From: a virus
Reading direction: 5' to 3' (one strand)
DNA: 64,000 bases
Virus record (IMG/VR): IMGVR_UViG_3300036716_002035
Coordinates: 1-64,000 of that record
Under the pieces are notes generated by a model, which was given only the letters and a program-made list of their open reading frames with translations, was not told the origin of the DNA and did not search any database. This document shows, piece by piece, positions 8,362 through 15,697 of the stretch (position 1 is the first letter of the stretch; each line of letters begins with the position of its first letter). Both the position numbers and the translations under genes were made by a program.

Positions 8362-8577
8362 GTGAGAAAAAGAAATCGAAAAATATTTAAATTTTTTTAT
8401 CGTAATTTTATGCAAAGTATGTTCTTGGACGAAACGCAATGTTTAACTTCTGGCGATCCTTGGCAACATAAAAAAGATGTCGCAAAACGATGGGCAAGAA
8501 AGAGATTAAACGAGTTGGATGAAGGAGAAAAAAGAGACTTCTATAGCGAAATTATAATAGACGAGAAAAAATCATAG
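8362..8577 (+). CDS. Small plus-strand hypothetical protein
   Basis: 71 aa from a GTG at 8362, or 55 aa from an ATG at 8410 (MQSMFLDETQCLTSGDPWQH). It fills an otherwise empty 245-bp interval between two minus-strand genes and has normal protein-like composition, highly charged towards the C-terminus. It overlaps the convergent gene 8572-8847 by 6 bp. No promoter was found. Confidence 0.5.
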   Translation: MRKRNRKIFKFFYRNFMQSMFLDETQCLTSGDPWQHKKDVAKRWARKRLNELDEGEKRDFYSEIIIDEKKS

Positions 8578-8847
8578 CTTTGACAAAAACTTTTTGAAAC
8601 TTCGTGTTATATCACTAACTTCTGATAGTTTTTCCCAATCATCTTTCTCGCACAACATAAAAAGGTCACCATGTTCAATTATTTTGCGTAAAGTATATTT
8701 ATATGCATTTATAACTCTATCGGCTTTTATTGGATCATAATCAACGGCGGTATCCATGACTGAACTTTTTGCGTCATCTAAATAACCAATGTAAAACTTA
8801 ACTGATCTATAATAAAGGTCTGCATTCATATAAAATATTGTACACAT
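8572..8847 (-). CDS. Hypothetical protein
   Basis: 91 aa, helical, soluble. The ATG at 8847 directly follows the TAA of the upstream gene; an internal ATG (MNADLYYRSV) is an alternative start. No recognised family. Confidence 0.6.
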   Translation of the reverse strand: MCTIFYMNADLYYRSVKFYIGYLDDAKSSVMDTAVDYDPIKADRVINAYKYTLRKIIEHGDLFMLCEKDDWEKLSEVSDITRSFKKFLSKL

Positions 8848-9171
8848 TTACATACAATATTCATTAGTGTCCTGCAAATTATTTATAAAAATCGGCGTAC
8901 CTTTACCAAAGTAAGCCCCAGCAATATTAAAATCGAAAAACTCTACAGCATCTTCATAGGTCATGCCGTCTCTTTCTTGGAGAATATCAATAACTTTGCC
9001 AATGTCGTAAATTAATCTTATGGTTCGGCTTGGGGTAAATTCGCTTTCATCACCTGATCCATTCCATGAGTCTGTCCAGCCAACACAAGCCTCATCCAGC
9101 CCATCTGCTCGTAGGATTTCTTCATCTTCATGCCTATCGGCAAATGCATCTATAAATTCTGTTCGTTTCAT
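8848..9171 (-). CDS. Hypothetical acidic protein
   Basis: 107 aa, acidic (starts MKRTEFIDAFADRHEDEEIL). No recognised motif. Read in one direction with its neighbours. Confidence 0.6.
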   Translation of the reverse strand: MKRTEFIDAFADRHEDEEILRADGLDEACVGWTDSWNGSGDESEFTPSRTIRLIYDIGKVIDILQERDGMTYEDAVEFFDFNIAGAYFGKGTPIFINNLQDTNEYCM

Positions 9172-9205
9172 AGCTAATAATTTTATATTTTTTTGTTTGT
9201 TTTAA

Positions 9206-9433
9206 TTAAAAAGGAGTATCTGCTTCTGGATTTAAAATTAATTCATATTCCTCCATGAACATTTTATCCATAAGCCACTTAACCTCTTGCTCTATCTCTT
9301 TTGCTAAATATTTCCTACCAGATTCACTTGCCATGTTTATGTCTGAATATTTCTCAAGAACTTCTGTAATCCTTTTTTCCATCTCGCTTTTCATTAATCC
9401 TCTGGCGTTCTCAGCTTCCGTTTGTTTATACAT
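9206..9433 (-). CDS. Hypothetical helical protein
   Basis: 75 aa, Glu/Lys-rich and probably all-helical. No recognised family. A GAGGA sequence lies upstream but would serve a different, 19-codon frame better. Confidence 0.55.
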   Translation of the reverse strand: MYKQTEAENARGLMKSEMEKRITEVLEKYSDINMASESGRKYLAKEIEQEVKWLMDKMFMEEYELILNPEADTPF

Positions 9434-9492
9434 CCTATTAATGTTTCATCCATTTAATTTATTCCTCAATTTTGACGATTTATAATTGTAAG

Positions 9493-10074
9493 TCAATCTT
9501 TTTTTCTCACTAACCATTCGTTTCTTTTTAATTGCACTATTTTTTTTATTTTATCTAATGCTCTTGTGCGAGTCTTGTAAATCTGATGAATATTTCTATT
9601 TGGTAGCATTTTATTCATTTCTCTAGGTTTATAACCTTGAAGGTACATTCCGATAACCTCCTTTTGTATAGGGGAAAGAGAATTTAAGGCAATATCTAAT
9701 TCTTCAAGTAATAATTCCGACTCCCTAATAACGCTTAGAACTTCTGGCTCCACCATAGAACCCTCTGGAATTAAGTCTTTATCTTTACTTAGCGAAACTC
9801 CTTCTTCGACACTAGAGCAGTCACAATATTCAACTTTTGAAATGGCAGTCTTTTTTAAATAAGATTTGGCAGTCCAATACGCAATAGAATAAATCCATTG
9901 TTTAAATTTGCCCTTCTCTTGGTAATTGGAATATTTCTCTATAATTTTTAAATTAGTATCTTGTACAATATCTTCGACATTATGCCTACCAAAAACATAT
10001 TGATTAACAATATTGAATAAATATTTTTGGCTATCAGGGTCAACAAGCTTTGCTAAATATTCCTCCTTAGTCAT
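9493..10074 (-). CDS. ECF-like RNA polymerase sigma factor
   Basis: 193 aa, the usual size for group-4 sigma factors. Region 2 is visible as VEDIVQDTNLKIIEKYSNY followed by FKQWIYSIAYWTAKSYLKK (core binding and -10 recognition). Region 4 is LNSLSPIQKEVIGMYLQGYK followed by an HTH. Such a factor would redirect host RNA polymerase to phage promoters. No anti-sigma gene was recognised. It is the third gene of a unit driven by the promoter at 10647-10675. Its target promoters are unknown; the TTGACA promoters here look host-sigma70 dependent. Confidence 0.85.
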   Translation of the reverse strand: MTKEEYLAKLVDPDSQKYLFNIVNQYVFGRHNVEDIVQDTNLKIIEKYSNYQEKGKFKQWIYSIAYWTAKSYLKKTAISKVEYCDCSSVEEGVSLSKDKDLIPEGSMVEPEVLSVIRESELLLEELDIALNSLSPIQKEVIGMYLQGYKPREMNKMLPNRNIHQIYKTRTRALDKIKKIVQLKRNEWLVRKKD

Positions 10075-10078
10075 TAGC

Positions 10079-10432
10079 CTACTCTTTTTTTGTTGAAGCT
10101 ACATTCTTGAGTAGGTTTTTGTCGCTATTAATTAAATGAGAGAATTGAGAGATTGCCGTATGATACCCATCAGAATAATTCAACATATTTTCTTCATTCA
10201 TAAACGCTACCCCAAGCTGGACTCTACCCTGTTCAAAACCTTTATGGTATTCGTTTGAGCGAATAACAGGGATTTGAGAAGACAAATCCAAAAGTTGAGA
10301 CTGCAAGAGTTTATGCTCGCTATCATTAATATGGATTAATGTTTTTAATTGTTCGTTGCGATTAAATGTGTTATAAGAATACAACGCACAAAACCCAGCT
10401 ACGACAATAGATATGATATTTATTTTGTTCAT
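10079..10432 (-). CDS. Exported or single-TM hypothetical protein
   Basis: 117 aa with an N-terminal hydrophobic helix (IISIVVAGFCALYSY, residues ~6-20) acting as signal or anchor. A polar helical domain follows. Sits just before the sigma factor gene with a 4-bp gap. Confidence 0.6.
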   Translation of the reverse strand: MNKINIISIVVAGFCALYSYNTFNRNEQLKTLIHINDSEHKLLQSQLLDLSSQIPVIRSNEYHKGFEQGRVQLGVAFMNEENMLNYSDGYHTAISQFSHLINSDKNLLKNVASTKKE

Positions 10433-10436
10433 AATT

Positions 10437-10640
10437 TTATTTAACTAATTTTTCTAACTTAACGTGAATATGATTCATATCCAACTCTTTGCTGATTTCT
10501 AGCTTAATTAACGAATGTTCTTTCAATGCTTCCTTTAATATCCACTCTAAATCATTTTCGTGAAGACCTCCAATAGCATGAGCCTCGCCATTTTGCATGG
10601 CTTCCCAAATTTGATGTCGAGCCTGAGAATTATCTTTCAT
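10437..10640 (-). CDS. Hypothetical protein
   Basis: 67 aa, soluble (starts MKDNSQARHQIWEAMQNGEA). First gene of the unit leading to the sigma factor. The promoter's -10 ends 6 bases before its ATG. Confidence 0.6.
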   Translation of the reverse strand: MKDNSQARHQIWEAMQNGEAHAIGGLHENDLEWILKEALKEHSLIKLEISKELDMNHIHVKLEKLVK

Positions 10641-10646
10641 GTTTAT

Positions 10647-10675
10647 ATAGTGGACGCATATTTAAGGAATGTCAA
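10647..10675 (-). promoter_or_regulatory. Leaderless-type promoter of the sigma factor unit
   Basis: TTGACA (10670-10675), 17-bp spacer, CACTAT (10647-10652), 6 bases, ATG at 10640. Confidence 0.65.
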
Positions 10676-11542
10676 CTATTTTTCTAGGCAGTAACTCCAA
10701 TAACGTGAATTACGCTTGCCTTGGATTTTATTCCAATACATTTCTCTTGCGATATTATAGCCAATGCCATACTCATCACATTTGTCAAGCCATTTCTGCT
10801 CCATCGCCTTATACTTTTTGAGGGGAGGTACTGCCTTTTTATCCCAACCAAGAAAGCGGAGCAAGTGTACATCCAAGCAACAAACCTTGGCCTCAACAGG
10901 CCAACTCAAATTAAGAGCAAAAGAAACTTTTGCTTGACCGATACCATAAAGGCTAGAGGCTAGTCTATCTCTTAATTCTACCCAAGTTTCATTCCTTTTT
11001 TTATAAAATTGCTTTGGATTTGCACGAAACTTACGAGCGAAATCCCAGAGAGCTTTATAACGCATACTTGTTAGTCCAAGCGAACTACCCTCCAGCATTT
11101 CCAACAATCGTTCTTTGGAGATAGTCCACGACATATCATTGATTAACATTTTATAGCCCTCTACGTTATTTTTGAACGTAGTATGGATGCTGGCAAACGC
11201 AAAGACCCAACGCTTAAAATAATCTAAATCACTCTTCACTTTTAAGCCCTCCCAATATGCGGTTTCTTCTTTTACCTTTCCATACTTCAAGCCATCCACA
11301 AAAGAATCAAGAGTAAGTTCTTTCTTTTGGGGCTTAATGTTTGAATTAACTTCTTTAAGCAAAGGAACATCTTCATCATACCTTTTTAAAAATTCTAATT
11401 CCAACTGAGGAGAAGGGTCTGCCACTTTAATTAACTCTTCAGAAGAAGGAGAGTCAATAGTCTCATACAAAACCTTTTTGGGGGCTTTTGGTAAAACTGG
11501 GTTGGCAAACAAGTTATCGAATATATCTGTAATTTTTATCAT
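10676..11542 (-). CDS. HhH-GPD superfamily DNA glycosylase-like protein
   Basis: 288 aa. The C-terminal half shows a helix-hairpin-helix/GPD pattern: LYGIGQAKVSFALNL followed by VCCLDVHLLRFLGWD, where the Asp after Leu is the expected catalytic position. Base-excision glycosylases of this fold remove damaged or modified bases. The N-terminal ~90 residues are acidic or low complexity and look unique. Substrate cannot be deduced. No iron-sulfur Cys cluster typical of EndoIII/MutY is visible. Confidence 0.75.
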   Translation of the reverse strand: MIKITDIFDNLFANPVLPKAPKKVLYETIDSPSSEELIKVADPSPQLELEFLKRYDEDVPLLKEVNSNIKPQKKELTLDSFVDGLKYGKVKEETAYWEGLKVKSDLDYFKRWVFAFASIHTTFKNNVEGYKMLINDMSWTISKERLLEMLEGSSLGLTSMRYKALWDFARKFRANPKQFYKKRNETWVELRDRLASSLYGIGQAKVSFALNLSWPVEAKVCCLDVHLLRFLGWDKKAVPPLKKYKAMEQKWLDKCDEYGIGYNIAREMYWNKIQGKRNSRYWSYCLEK

Positions 11543-11549
11543 GCCAACA

Positions 11550-11578
11550 ATTCAAAAGGAATATTGGTGAAACGTCAA
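11550..11578 (-). promoter_or_regulatory. Leaderless-type promoter of the glycosylase gene
   Basis: TTGACG (11573-11578), 17-bp spacer, TTGAAT (11550-11555), 7 bases, ATG at 11542. Confidence 0.65.
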
Positions 11579-11580
11579 TA

Positions 11581-11617
11581 AAAAAATAAAAAAAAGCTAT
11601 ACGCCTAATTGTAGAGC
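11581..11617 (-). terminator. Intrinsic terminator-like hairpin
   Basis: Minus strand GCTCTAC-AATTAGGC-GTATAGC (one mismatch in seven pairs) followed by TTTTTTTTATTTTTTT. It would end the tRNA and 11668-11838 transcript. The stretch 11618-11667 is non-coding. Confidence 0.6.
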
Positions 11618-11667
11618 CACTTCAAGCAGATTGCTTCCCTGCCATCAAGAAGGCTTTATGATAATTT

Positions 11668-11838
11668 TTATTCCATTAAGCGGTGCAGTACGCCCACTTC
11701 CGCTTGCCCTTTTGCTTTTGTAAAAGAAATGATAAAACTAACTATGTCTGACGAACTCATTTGAGAAACTTCATCAGCAACTTCAATGTATTTGGCATTA
11801 TTCCAATCTTCTATTAATTGAATGTGTAAGTCTCTCAT
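11668..11838 (-). CDS. Small hypothetical protein
   Basis: 56 aa (starts MRDLHIQLIEDWNNAKYIEV), soluble and helical. Located 19 bp past the tRNA 3' CCA on the same strand. No family recognised. Confidence 0.6.
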   Translation of the reverse strand: MRDLHIQLIEDWNNAKYIEVADEVSQMSSSDIVSFIISFTKAKGQAEVGVLHRLME

Positions 11839-11857
11839 AATTATTTAAGGTTGACGA

Positions 11858-11932
11858 TGGTACGGGAACTGGGAATCGAACCCAGAATGTTGGATTAGAA
11901 ATCCAAAGTTATATCCGTTTAACTATTCCCGC
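11858..11932 (-). tRNA. tRNA-Arg (anticodon UCU), CCA encoded
   Basis: The minus strand folds as a standard cloverleaf. The acceptor stem is GCGGGAA/TTCCCGT with one G-U pair. The anticodon stem is TTGGA/TCCAA around loop TTTCTAA (anticodon TCT). The T arm is CTGGG TTCGATT CCCAG, with discriminator A and encoded CCA at 11858-11860. It reads AGA/AGG Arg codons, common in this AT-rich genome. Confidence 0.95.
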
Positions 11933-11939
11933 ATTTAAT

Positions 11940-12149
11940 TTATTTAAATGGGTATTTTTTTTCAAAATGCTTTTGTATTGCGACCTTTAATTGCTCTAAA
12001 TCTTCTATATGGCAAAATAATTTTTGGACTCTATGCCCGAATTTATTATCGCTCAATAATTGCAAATATAATTGTCCGTCATCTTGCTCCGTTATTTGGA
12101 TGTGAGACTTTCCGTATTTGGGGTGATCGTAAGAATATATACTCTCCAT
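11940..12149 (-). CDS. Small hypothetical protein
   Basis: 69 aa from the ATG at 12149 (MESIYSYDHPKYGKSHIQIT), chosen because it overlaps the stop of the upstream gene as TAATG. Soluble, mixed alpha/beta. It ends 8 bp before the tRNA. Family not recognised. Confidence 0.6.
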   Translation of the reverse strand: MESIYSYDHPKYGKSHIQITEQDDGQLYLQLLSDNKFGHRVQKLFCHIEDLEQLKVAIQKHFEKKYPFK

Positions 12150-12316
12150 TAAGATGTCATACACATACCTAAGAAAAATAACATAAATAATAACATCCCT
12201 CCTGACGCAAACCTACAAAACCATTCTAACGAATCAACACGCCCATCATATCTTTGATTGTTTAAGGATTTCTTGCAAACCTCAAACTTGTCTTTTTTTT
12301 TATTCCATTGTAGCAT
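12149..12316 (-). CDS. Small C-terminally anchored membrane protein
   Basis: 55 aa. A charged N-terminal domain (MLQWNKKKDKFEVCKKSLNN) is followed by a C-terminal hydrophobic segment (MLLFMLFFLGMCM). Translationally coupled (TAATG) to 11940-12149. Confidence 0.55.
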   Translation of the reverse strand: MLQWNKKKDKFEVCKKSLNNQRYDGRVDSLEWFCRFASGGMLLFMLFFLGMCMTS

Positions 12317-12341
12317 TAATAGATATATACACCTATCAAAA

Positions 12342-12809
12342 CTAACGGCCTATGAAATCAAAGATTGCAGGTTTATTATTTAGCCATCCTATATTCTCTT
12401 GATGAATGTCATGCAACTCGCAATAATGCTTTCCCCACTTTTTCTCAAAAAATTCATACGCTTTATTTTTTTTATTTCGTTTAACTTTCGGCTGTATTAG
12501 GATTGCGCCGTCAAAATAAATTGAATCCACACAATATTTATCTAATTTAAACCTTTTGTCTTTTTTATCATCTATGATGCCAGAATTGTAAATTTTGACC
12601 ACAAAGTCAACGCTTTTTTTTGAAAAAACTTTTTTATAAGAACCTTCTGCCATCCGTTCAAATTTTTGTTCAATTAACTTTTTTATAAACCTTTCTTTTG
12701 CTAAAATATAATCCACTCTATTTGTTGAATGTGATGTGTCAAATAAAATTGATTTGATTTTGCATTTCCACCACGAATCAATGACCTCGTTGGTCTTGTT
12801 TGTCTTCAT
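12342..12809 (-). CDS. Minimal protein-kinase-like protein
   Basis: 155 aa. A protein-kinase-like core is visible in compact form. AEGSYKKVF resembles the glycine loop, FVVKIY the ATP-binding Lys strand, and LHDIHQENIGW the catalytic loop (Asp with downstream Asn). IFDFIG, only a few residues from the C-terminus, resembles the DFG metal-binding motif. The activation segment and most of the C-lobe are absent, so it may be a highly reduced kinase or pseudokinase. Substrate is unknown. The start overlaps the upstream gene by 32 bp. Confidence 0.6.
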   Translation of the reverse strand: MKTNKTNEVIDSWWKCKIKSILFDTSHSTNRVDYILAKERFIKKLIEQKFERMAEGSYKKVFSKKSVDFVVKIYNSGIIDDKKDKRFKLDKYCVDSIYFDGAILIQPKVKRNKKNKAYEFFEKKWGKHYCELHDIHQENIGWLNNKPAIFDFIGR

Positions 12810-12975
12810 TATTTAATTGATTAATTATTTGTTTTAAAATACCTTGGATTGTCGCTTCCTCAATAGGAAGCGCATATAGGTCATGCTCCATTTCTTCTGC
12901 GATTTGCTTAACCATTTCTAGGTCAAACTCATCCAGTATAATCTTATACTGCTTGACTATAAGTTCGTTGGGCAT
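12778..12975 (-). CDS. Small hypothetical protein
   Basis: 65 aa, acidic, helical (starts MPNELIVKQYKIILDEFDLE). Overlaps both neighbours by 32 bp. No recognised family. Confidence 0.55.
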   Translation of the reverse strand: MPNELIVKQYKIILDEFDLEMVKQIAEEMEHDLYALPIEEATIQGILKQIINQLNNEDKQDQRGH

Positions 12976-13330
12976 TTTGTTTCCTTCGATTATATTCTAA
13001 AGCCTGTCCTATCCAACGCTCAACAGGTTTTAACGCCTCAAGCATTTCATGCCATCTTTCTAAAGTAAATGCTCCAGAGCAACAGGTATTAAACCAATGT
13101 ATTTGGTCACCATTCTGCCATGAATTTTCCAGCATTAAAGTTTGTGGATAATTATATGCTCCATATTCTTTAATCCAACATCTTATGTAAGGAAAGCCGT
13201 TCTCTGCTATATAAAGAACCTTCACAACAATTCCTTCTGGAAACTCACTTGTTCTAGTGCTTGCCTTTAATATTTGAGAGTTGAGGGGTTGTCCTTCAAT
13301 TCGTTTGTTATTTAATAGATATATATTCAT
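12944..13330 (-). CDS. Hypothetical protein
   Basis: 128 aa from the ATG at 13330 (MNIYLLNNKRIEGQPLNSQI), selected for its TAATG overlap with the upstream stop. Probably beta-rich and Trp-containing. No family recognised. Confidence 0.6.
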   Translation of the reverse strand: MNIYLLNNKRIEGQPLNSQILKASTRTSEFPEGIVVKVLYIAENGFPYIRCWIKEYGAYNYPQTLMLENSWQNGDQIHWFNTCCSGAFTLERWHEMLEALKPVERWIGQALEYNRRKQNAQRTYSQAV

Positions 13331-13530
13331 TATCCACAACTTTCTGGCGTTTCTGTTCTACCGATTTGTTCGATATAATTTATTTCTGCATTCTCCACCC
13401 ATGCTGGAGAGACTTCAAAATCTTCTTCAAGAACTTTTAAAGCCATCTCATTCGCTTCATGCTCTGACTCTGCATCCACATAATATGTGCGAAATGTGCT
13501 TGAGGTAAATTCTACTTCATATGTTTTCAT
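13330..13530 (-). CDS. Small protein, paralogous with its neighbour
   Basis: 66 aa. Pattern YEVEFTSSTFRTYYVDAESE, then EANEMA, resembles the N-terminus of the adjacent 13532-13876 protein and, more loosely, 19091-19585. Probably a small alpha/beta domain. Function unknown. Confidence 0.6.
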   Translation of the reverse strand: MKTYEVEFTSSTFRTYYVDAESEHEANEMALKVLEEDFEVSPAWVENAEINYIEQIGRTETPESCG

Positions 13531-13531
13531 G

Positions 13532-13876
13532 TTACATTAAGTCTTGTAAGTTGTCTACTGGGTTATCTTTATTAAATTTGTCTAGGCGTTCTTGCGCTTT
13601 ATTTACGTGATGCGCTCCATCAAAATCTCTAGGATAAGATAAGGCTCCAAGCTCTCTAGCTTTGTCTAAAACATCTTCACACATTTGAGTAGTAATGCTC
13701 TTAACTTCTCCAACTACTTCTATATAGTCGTACTTGGGATCATATTGCATACTGCCTTCATAACCCCCCATTTCATCTTCAACCTTCTGAACTGCATGAG
13801 CTTCCGATACCGCCTCTATTTCTACTTCGCCAGAGGTATGATAGGTTTTACTCCATGCTACTTTATATTTACTCAT
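13532..13876 (-). CDS. Small protein, paralogous with its neighbour
   Basis: 114 aa. The first 60 residues (YKVAWSKTYHTSGEVEIEAV, SEAHAVQKVEDE) align by eye with the 13330-13530 protein; the C-terminal part is extra. Soluble, function unknown. The start overlaps the upstream gene by 8 bp. Confidence 0.6.
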   Translation of the reverse strand: MSKYKVAWSKTYHTSGEVEIEAVSEAHAVQKVEDEMGGYEGSMQYDPKYDYIEVVGEVKSITTQMCEDVLDKARELGALSYPRDFDGAHHVNKAQERLDKFNKDNPVDNLQDLM

Positions 13877-14021
13877 TATTTTCTTTCTCCAAGGTTACAT
13901 TTACTTCAACACCTTCCTCATTCTCCGCAGGAAATGTCCATTCAAATGACTTGCCTTCAAACAATATTTCGTGCAGTTCATGCTCGTCAACAGGGATTGT
14001 GATATTATAACTTTTACTCAT
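13869..14021 (-). CDS. Small acidic hypothetical protein
   Basis: 50 aa (starts MSKSYNITIPVDEHELHEIL, ends LEKENNE). Acidic and beta-rich. The ATGAGTAA overlap with the next gene supports it. Confidence 0.6.
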   Translation of the reverse strand: MSKSYNITIPVDEHELHEILFEGKSFEWTFPAENEEGVEVNVTLEKENNE

Positions 14022-14075
14022 ATTTATATTTCTCTATTTTATCGACACGTTTTAAATATATGTTGATTGAATAAA

Positions 14076-14282
14076 CTAATCATCTCCTTCTTTAGTTCCA
14101 ATAACCAATAGCTTGATATCTTCCTCATCTCCTGTCAAGCCAAAAACATCAACGCACTCTTGAAAGATGACTCCATTTTCGGGAGTAATACTAATCCAAG
14201 AACAATTTTCGCCATTGTCGCCCTCCACGGCATCCCAATCATAGTATTTCAGTCTATCTTTCTGATTTTTGGTCAGTTTCAT
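14076..14282 (-). CDS. Small acidic hypothetical protein
   Basis: 68 aa, acidic (starts MKLTKNQKDRLKYYDWDAVE). Soluble, no recognised family. It follows 14286-14597 after 3 bp. Confidence 0.55.
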   Translation of the reverse strand: MKLTKNQKDRLKYYDWDAVEGDNGENCSWISITPENGVIFQECVDVFGLTGDEEDIKLLVIGTKEGDD

Positions 14283-14285
14283 TTA

Positions 14286-14597
14286 TTATTGATCCTCCCA
14301 GTTGCGGTATTCAGCTATAGCTTCCAGAGTTTCTTCCGCAATTGTTCTGGGGTCATCATCTGTCGCCTCAAGAATGCACTCAAGCGCATCCTGCAAGATG
14401 GCTGATTTATGAGCCTCGTTCTCAGTTAATTTAATCAAGTCTTCTAAGCGTTTATTTAATCGTTCAATTTCTTTATTCATTATTACTTTATCTTTATTTG
14501 GCTTATTTGCAGATGATAAATCTAAGTAGTCGTTAATATCGACTTCTCCATCATCAAAAATTTTGTCTAATTCTTTACTTGTCTTATTTCTCTCCAT
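14286..14597 (-). CDS. Helical hypothetical protein
   Basis: 103 aa. The middle (NKEIERLNKRLEDLIKL) is predicted coiled coil. Its start shares a base or so with the stop of 14597-14809. No family recognised. Confidence 0.55.
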   Translation of the reverse strand: MERNKTSKELDKIFDDGEVDINDYLDLSSANKPNKDKVIMNKEIERLNKRLEDLIKLTENEAHKSAILQDALECILEATDDDPRTIAEETLEAIAEYRNWEDQ

Positions 14598-14809
14598 TAT
14601 ATTCCTCCATTTTCTCTTTGTTTATTTAATGAAATTAATGTTTCCATGTTTTCTTCAAATTCTTCTCTCATTGTTTGCCTATCGTAGACTCGCTTGCCGT
14701 CAGCGTCAAGTTTATAATAAACATAAACCATGAGGGCTTCTTCTGTATGAAGCATCTCAAGGATGTTTTGATTTTCTTGTTCGATTAACTTTTCTACAGC
14801 TTTACTCAT
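14597..14809 (-). CDS. Small helical hypothetical protein
   Basis: 70 aa, acidic and helical (starts MSKAVEKLIEQENQNILEML). Overlaps the upstream gene by 4 bp (ATGA type). Function unknown. Confidence 0.55.
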   Translation of the reverse strand: MSKAVEKLIEQENQNILEMLHTEEALMVYVYYKLDADGKRVYDRQTMREEFEENMETLISLNKQRENGGI

Positions 14810-15111
14810 TGTTTATCTTCCTCTTTAAGAAAAGAGTCTAGGTCTTTTATTTCAATAAGCCCTTCGCTCTCGTCATAGAATGGCGCAAACTTTATTTGAT
14901 CTCCTTTAAGAACATTATCTTTGCATCTATTTACATCGTTTATCATCATCTCTAGCGTCTTCTGTATTTCTTCTACTGAAGCACCGACAATAGTTGGAAC
15001 TTCATCGTGACCACAAACTTCGCCCTCATCATTATAAAATGTTTCATACAAGCCATAATCATATTCATGGTTGTCCTTCATAGGAAATTTAATTATTCTA
15101 TAGTTCCACAT
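14806..15111 (-). CDS. Hypothetical protein
   Basis: 101 aa (starts MWNYRIIKFPMKDNHEYDYG), soluble alpha/beta. The N-terminal Trp-Asn-Tyr-Arg pattern is common in small phage proteins of unknown role. Confidence 0.6.
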   Translation of the reverse strand: MWNYRIIKFPMKDNHEYDYGLYETFYNDEGEVCGHDEVPTIVGASVEEIQKTLEMMINDVNRCKDNVLKGDQIKFAPFYDESEGLIEIKDLDSFLKEEDKQ

Positions 15112-15114
15112 AAT

Positions 15115-15285
15115 CTATTCTCCTTCTAAAGCAAAATCAATTTCTTGCTGGGCTAAATCCCATGCGTGGCCTTCGCTTGTGTCTTCGCACTCTTCAACAA
15201 AAAGAGTCCATATTTCAATCGCTCGACTACGAGAGAGTTTCTTTTTTTCAACCAAGTTCTGTAAGTATATTTTCATTTCACTCAT
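15115..15285 (-). CDS. Small helical hypothetical protein
   Basis: 56 aa (starts MSEMKIYLQNLVEKKKLSRS). It has a clear GGAGGG ribosome-binding site 8 bases before the ATG at 15285. It is the first gene of the 15.3-11.9 kb run. No family recognised. Confidence 0.65.
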   Translation of the reverse strand: MSEMKIYLQNLVEKKKLSRSRAIEIWTLFVEECEDTSEGHAWDLAQQEIDFALEGE

Positions 15286-15299
15286 AATTTATACCCTCC

Positions 15300-15327
15300 A
15301 TTAAATAGACTCCACTTGGGATGTCAA
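15300..15327 (-). promoter_or_regulatory. Sigma70-type promoter with Shine-Dalgarno leader
   Basis: TTGACA (15322-15327), 16-bp spacer, TTTAAT (15300-15305), then a short leader with GGAGGG before the ATG at 15285. It shows that Shine-Dalgarno initiation is also used. Confidence 0.65.
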
Positions 15328-15341
15328 GGTTTTAAACTAAT

Positions 15342-15683
15342 TTAATCTGCGAAAACATTGCAAACATGAAAAGAATACTGATATGTCTTTCCTGCTCCAA
15401 CATTAAAATAATTAAAATGCAAAACTATTTTTTTTGTCTTGCCTCTGTTTACCTTTAAAAAAGAGGCGACCTTTAAGGTTGTATAGTCATTTATAGACTT
15501 AATTTTATAAGCCCCAGAGTCTGTAAACAAAATATAATCTACTTGTTTGTCTTGTGAAATGAATTTCTGAACGTCATTTATCTTGAGGTCTGCATATTTA
15601 TGTCCGACCTGAGAAGGTTCTCTTAATGCAAAGGTATTTATTTGAAATAAAAAAAGATAAATAAAACAAAATAGCTTTAACAC
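15342..15683 (-). CDS. Exported hypothetical protein
   Basis: 113 aa with a signal peptide (LKLFCFIYLFLFQINTFA, residues 2-19). The mature part is small and likely beta-rich. Predicted periplasmic or secreted. Function unknown; it follows the RuvB-like gene. Confidence 0.6.
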   Translation of the reverse strand: MLKLFCFIYLFLFQINTFALREPSQVGHKYADLKINDVQKFISQDKQVDYILFTDSGAYKIKSINDYTTLKVASFLKVNRGKTKKIVLHFNYFNVGAGKTYQYSFHVCNVFAD

Positions 15684-15697
15684 ATTTATATATTACA

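Noticed and set aside
9374-9463. 19-codon ORF with a GAGGA site upstream of gene 9206-9433
   Set aside because: It overlaps the next gene in another frame and has no supporting coupling; considered chance.
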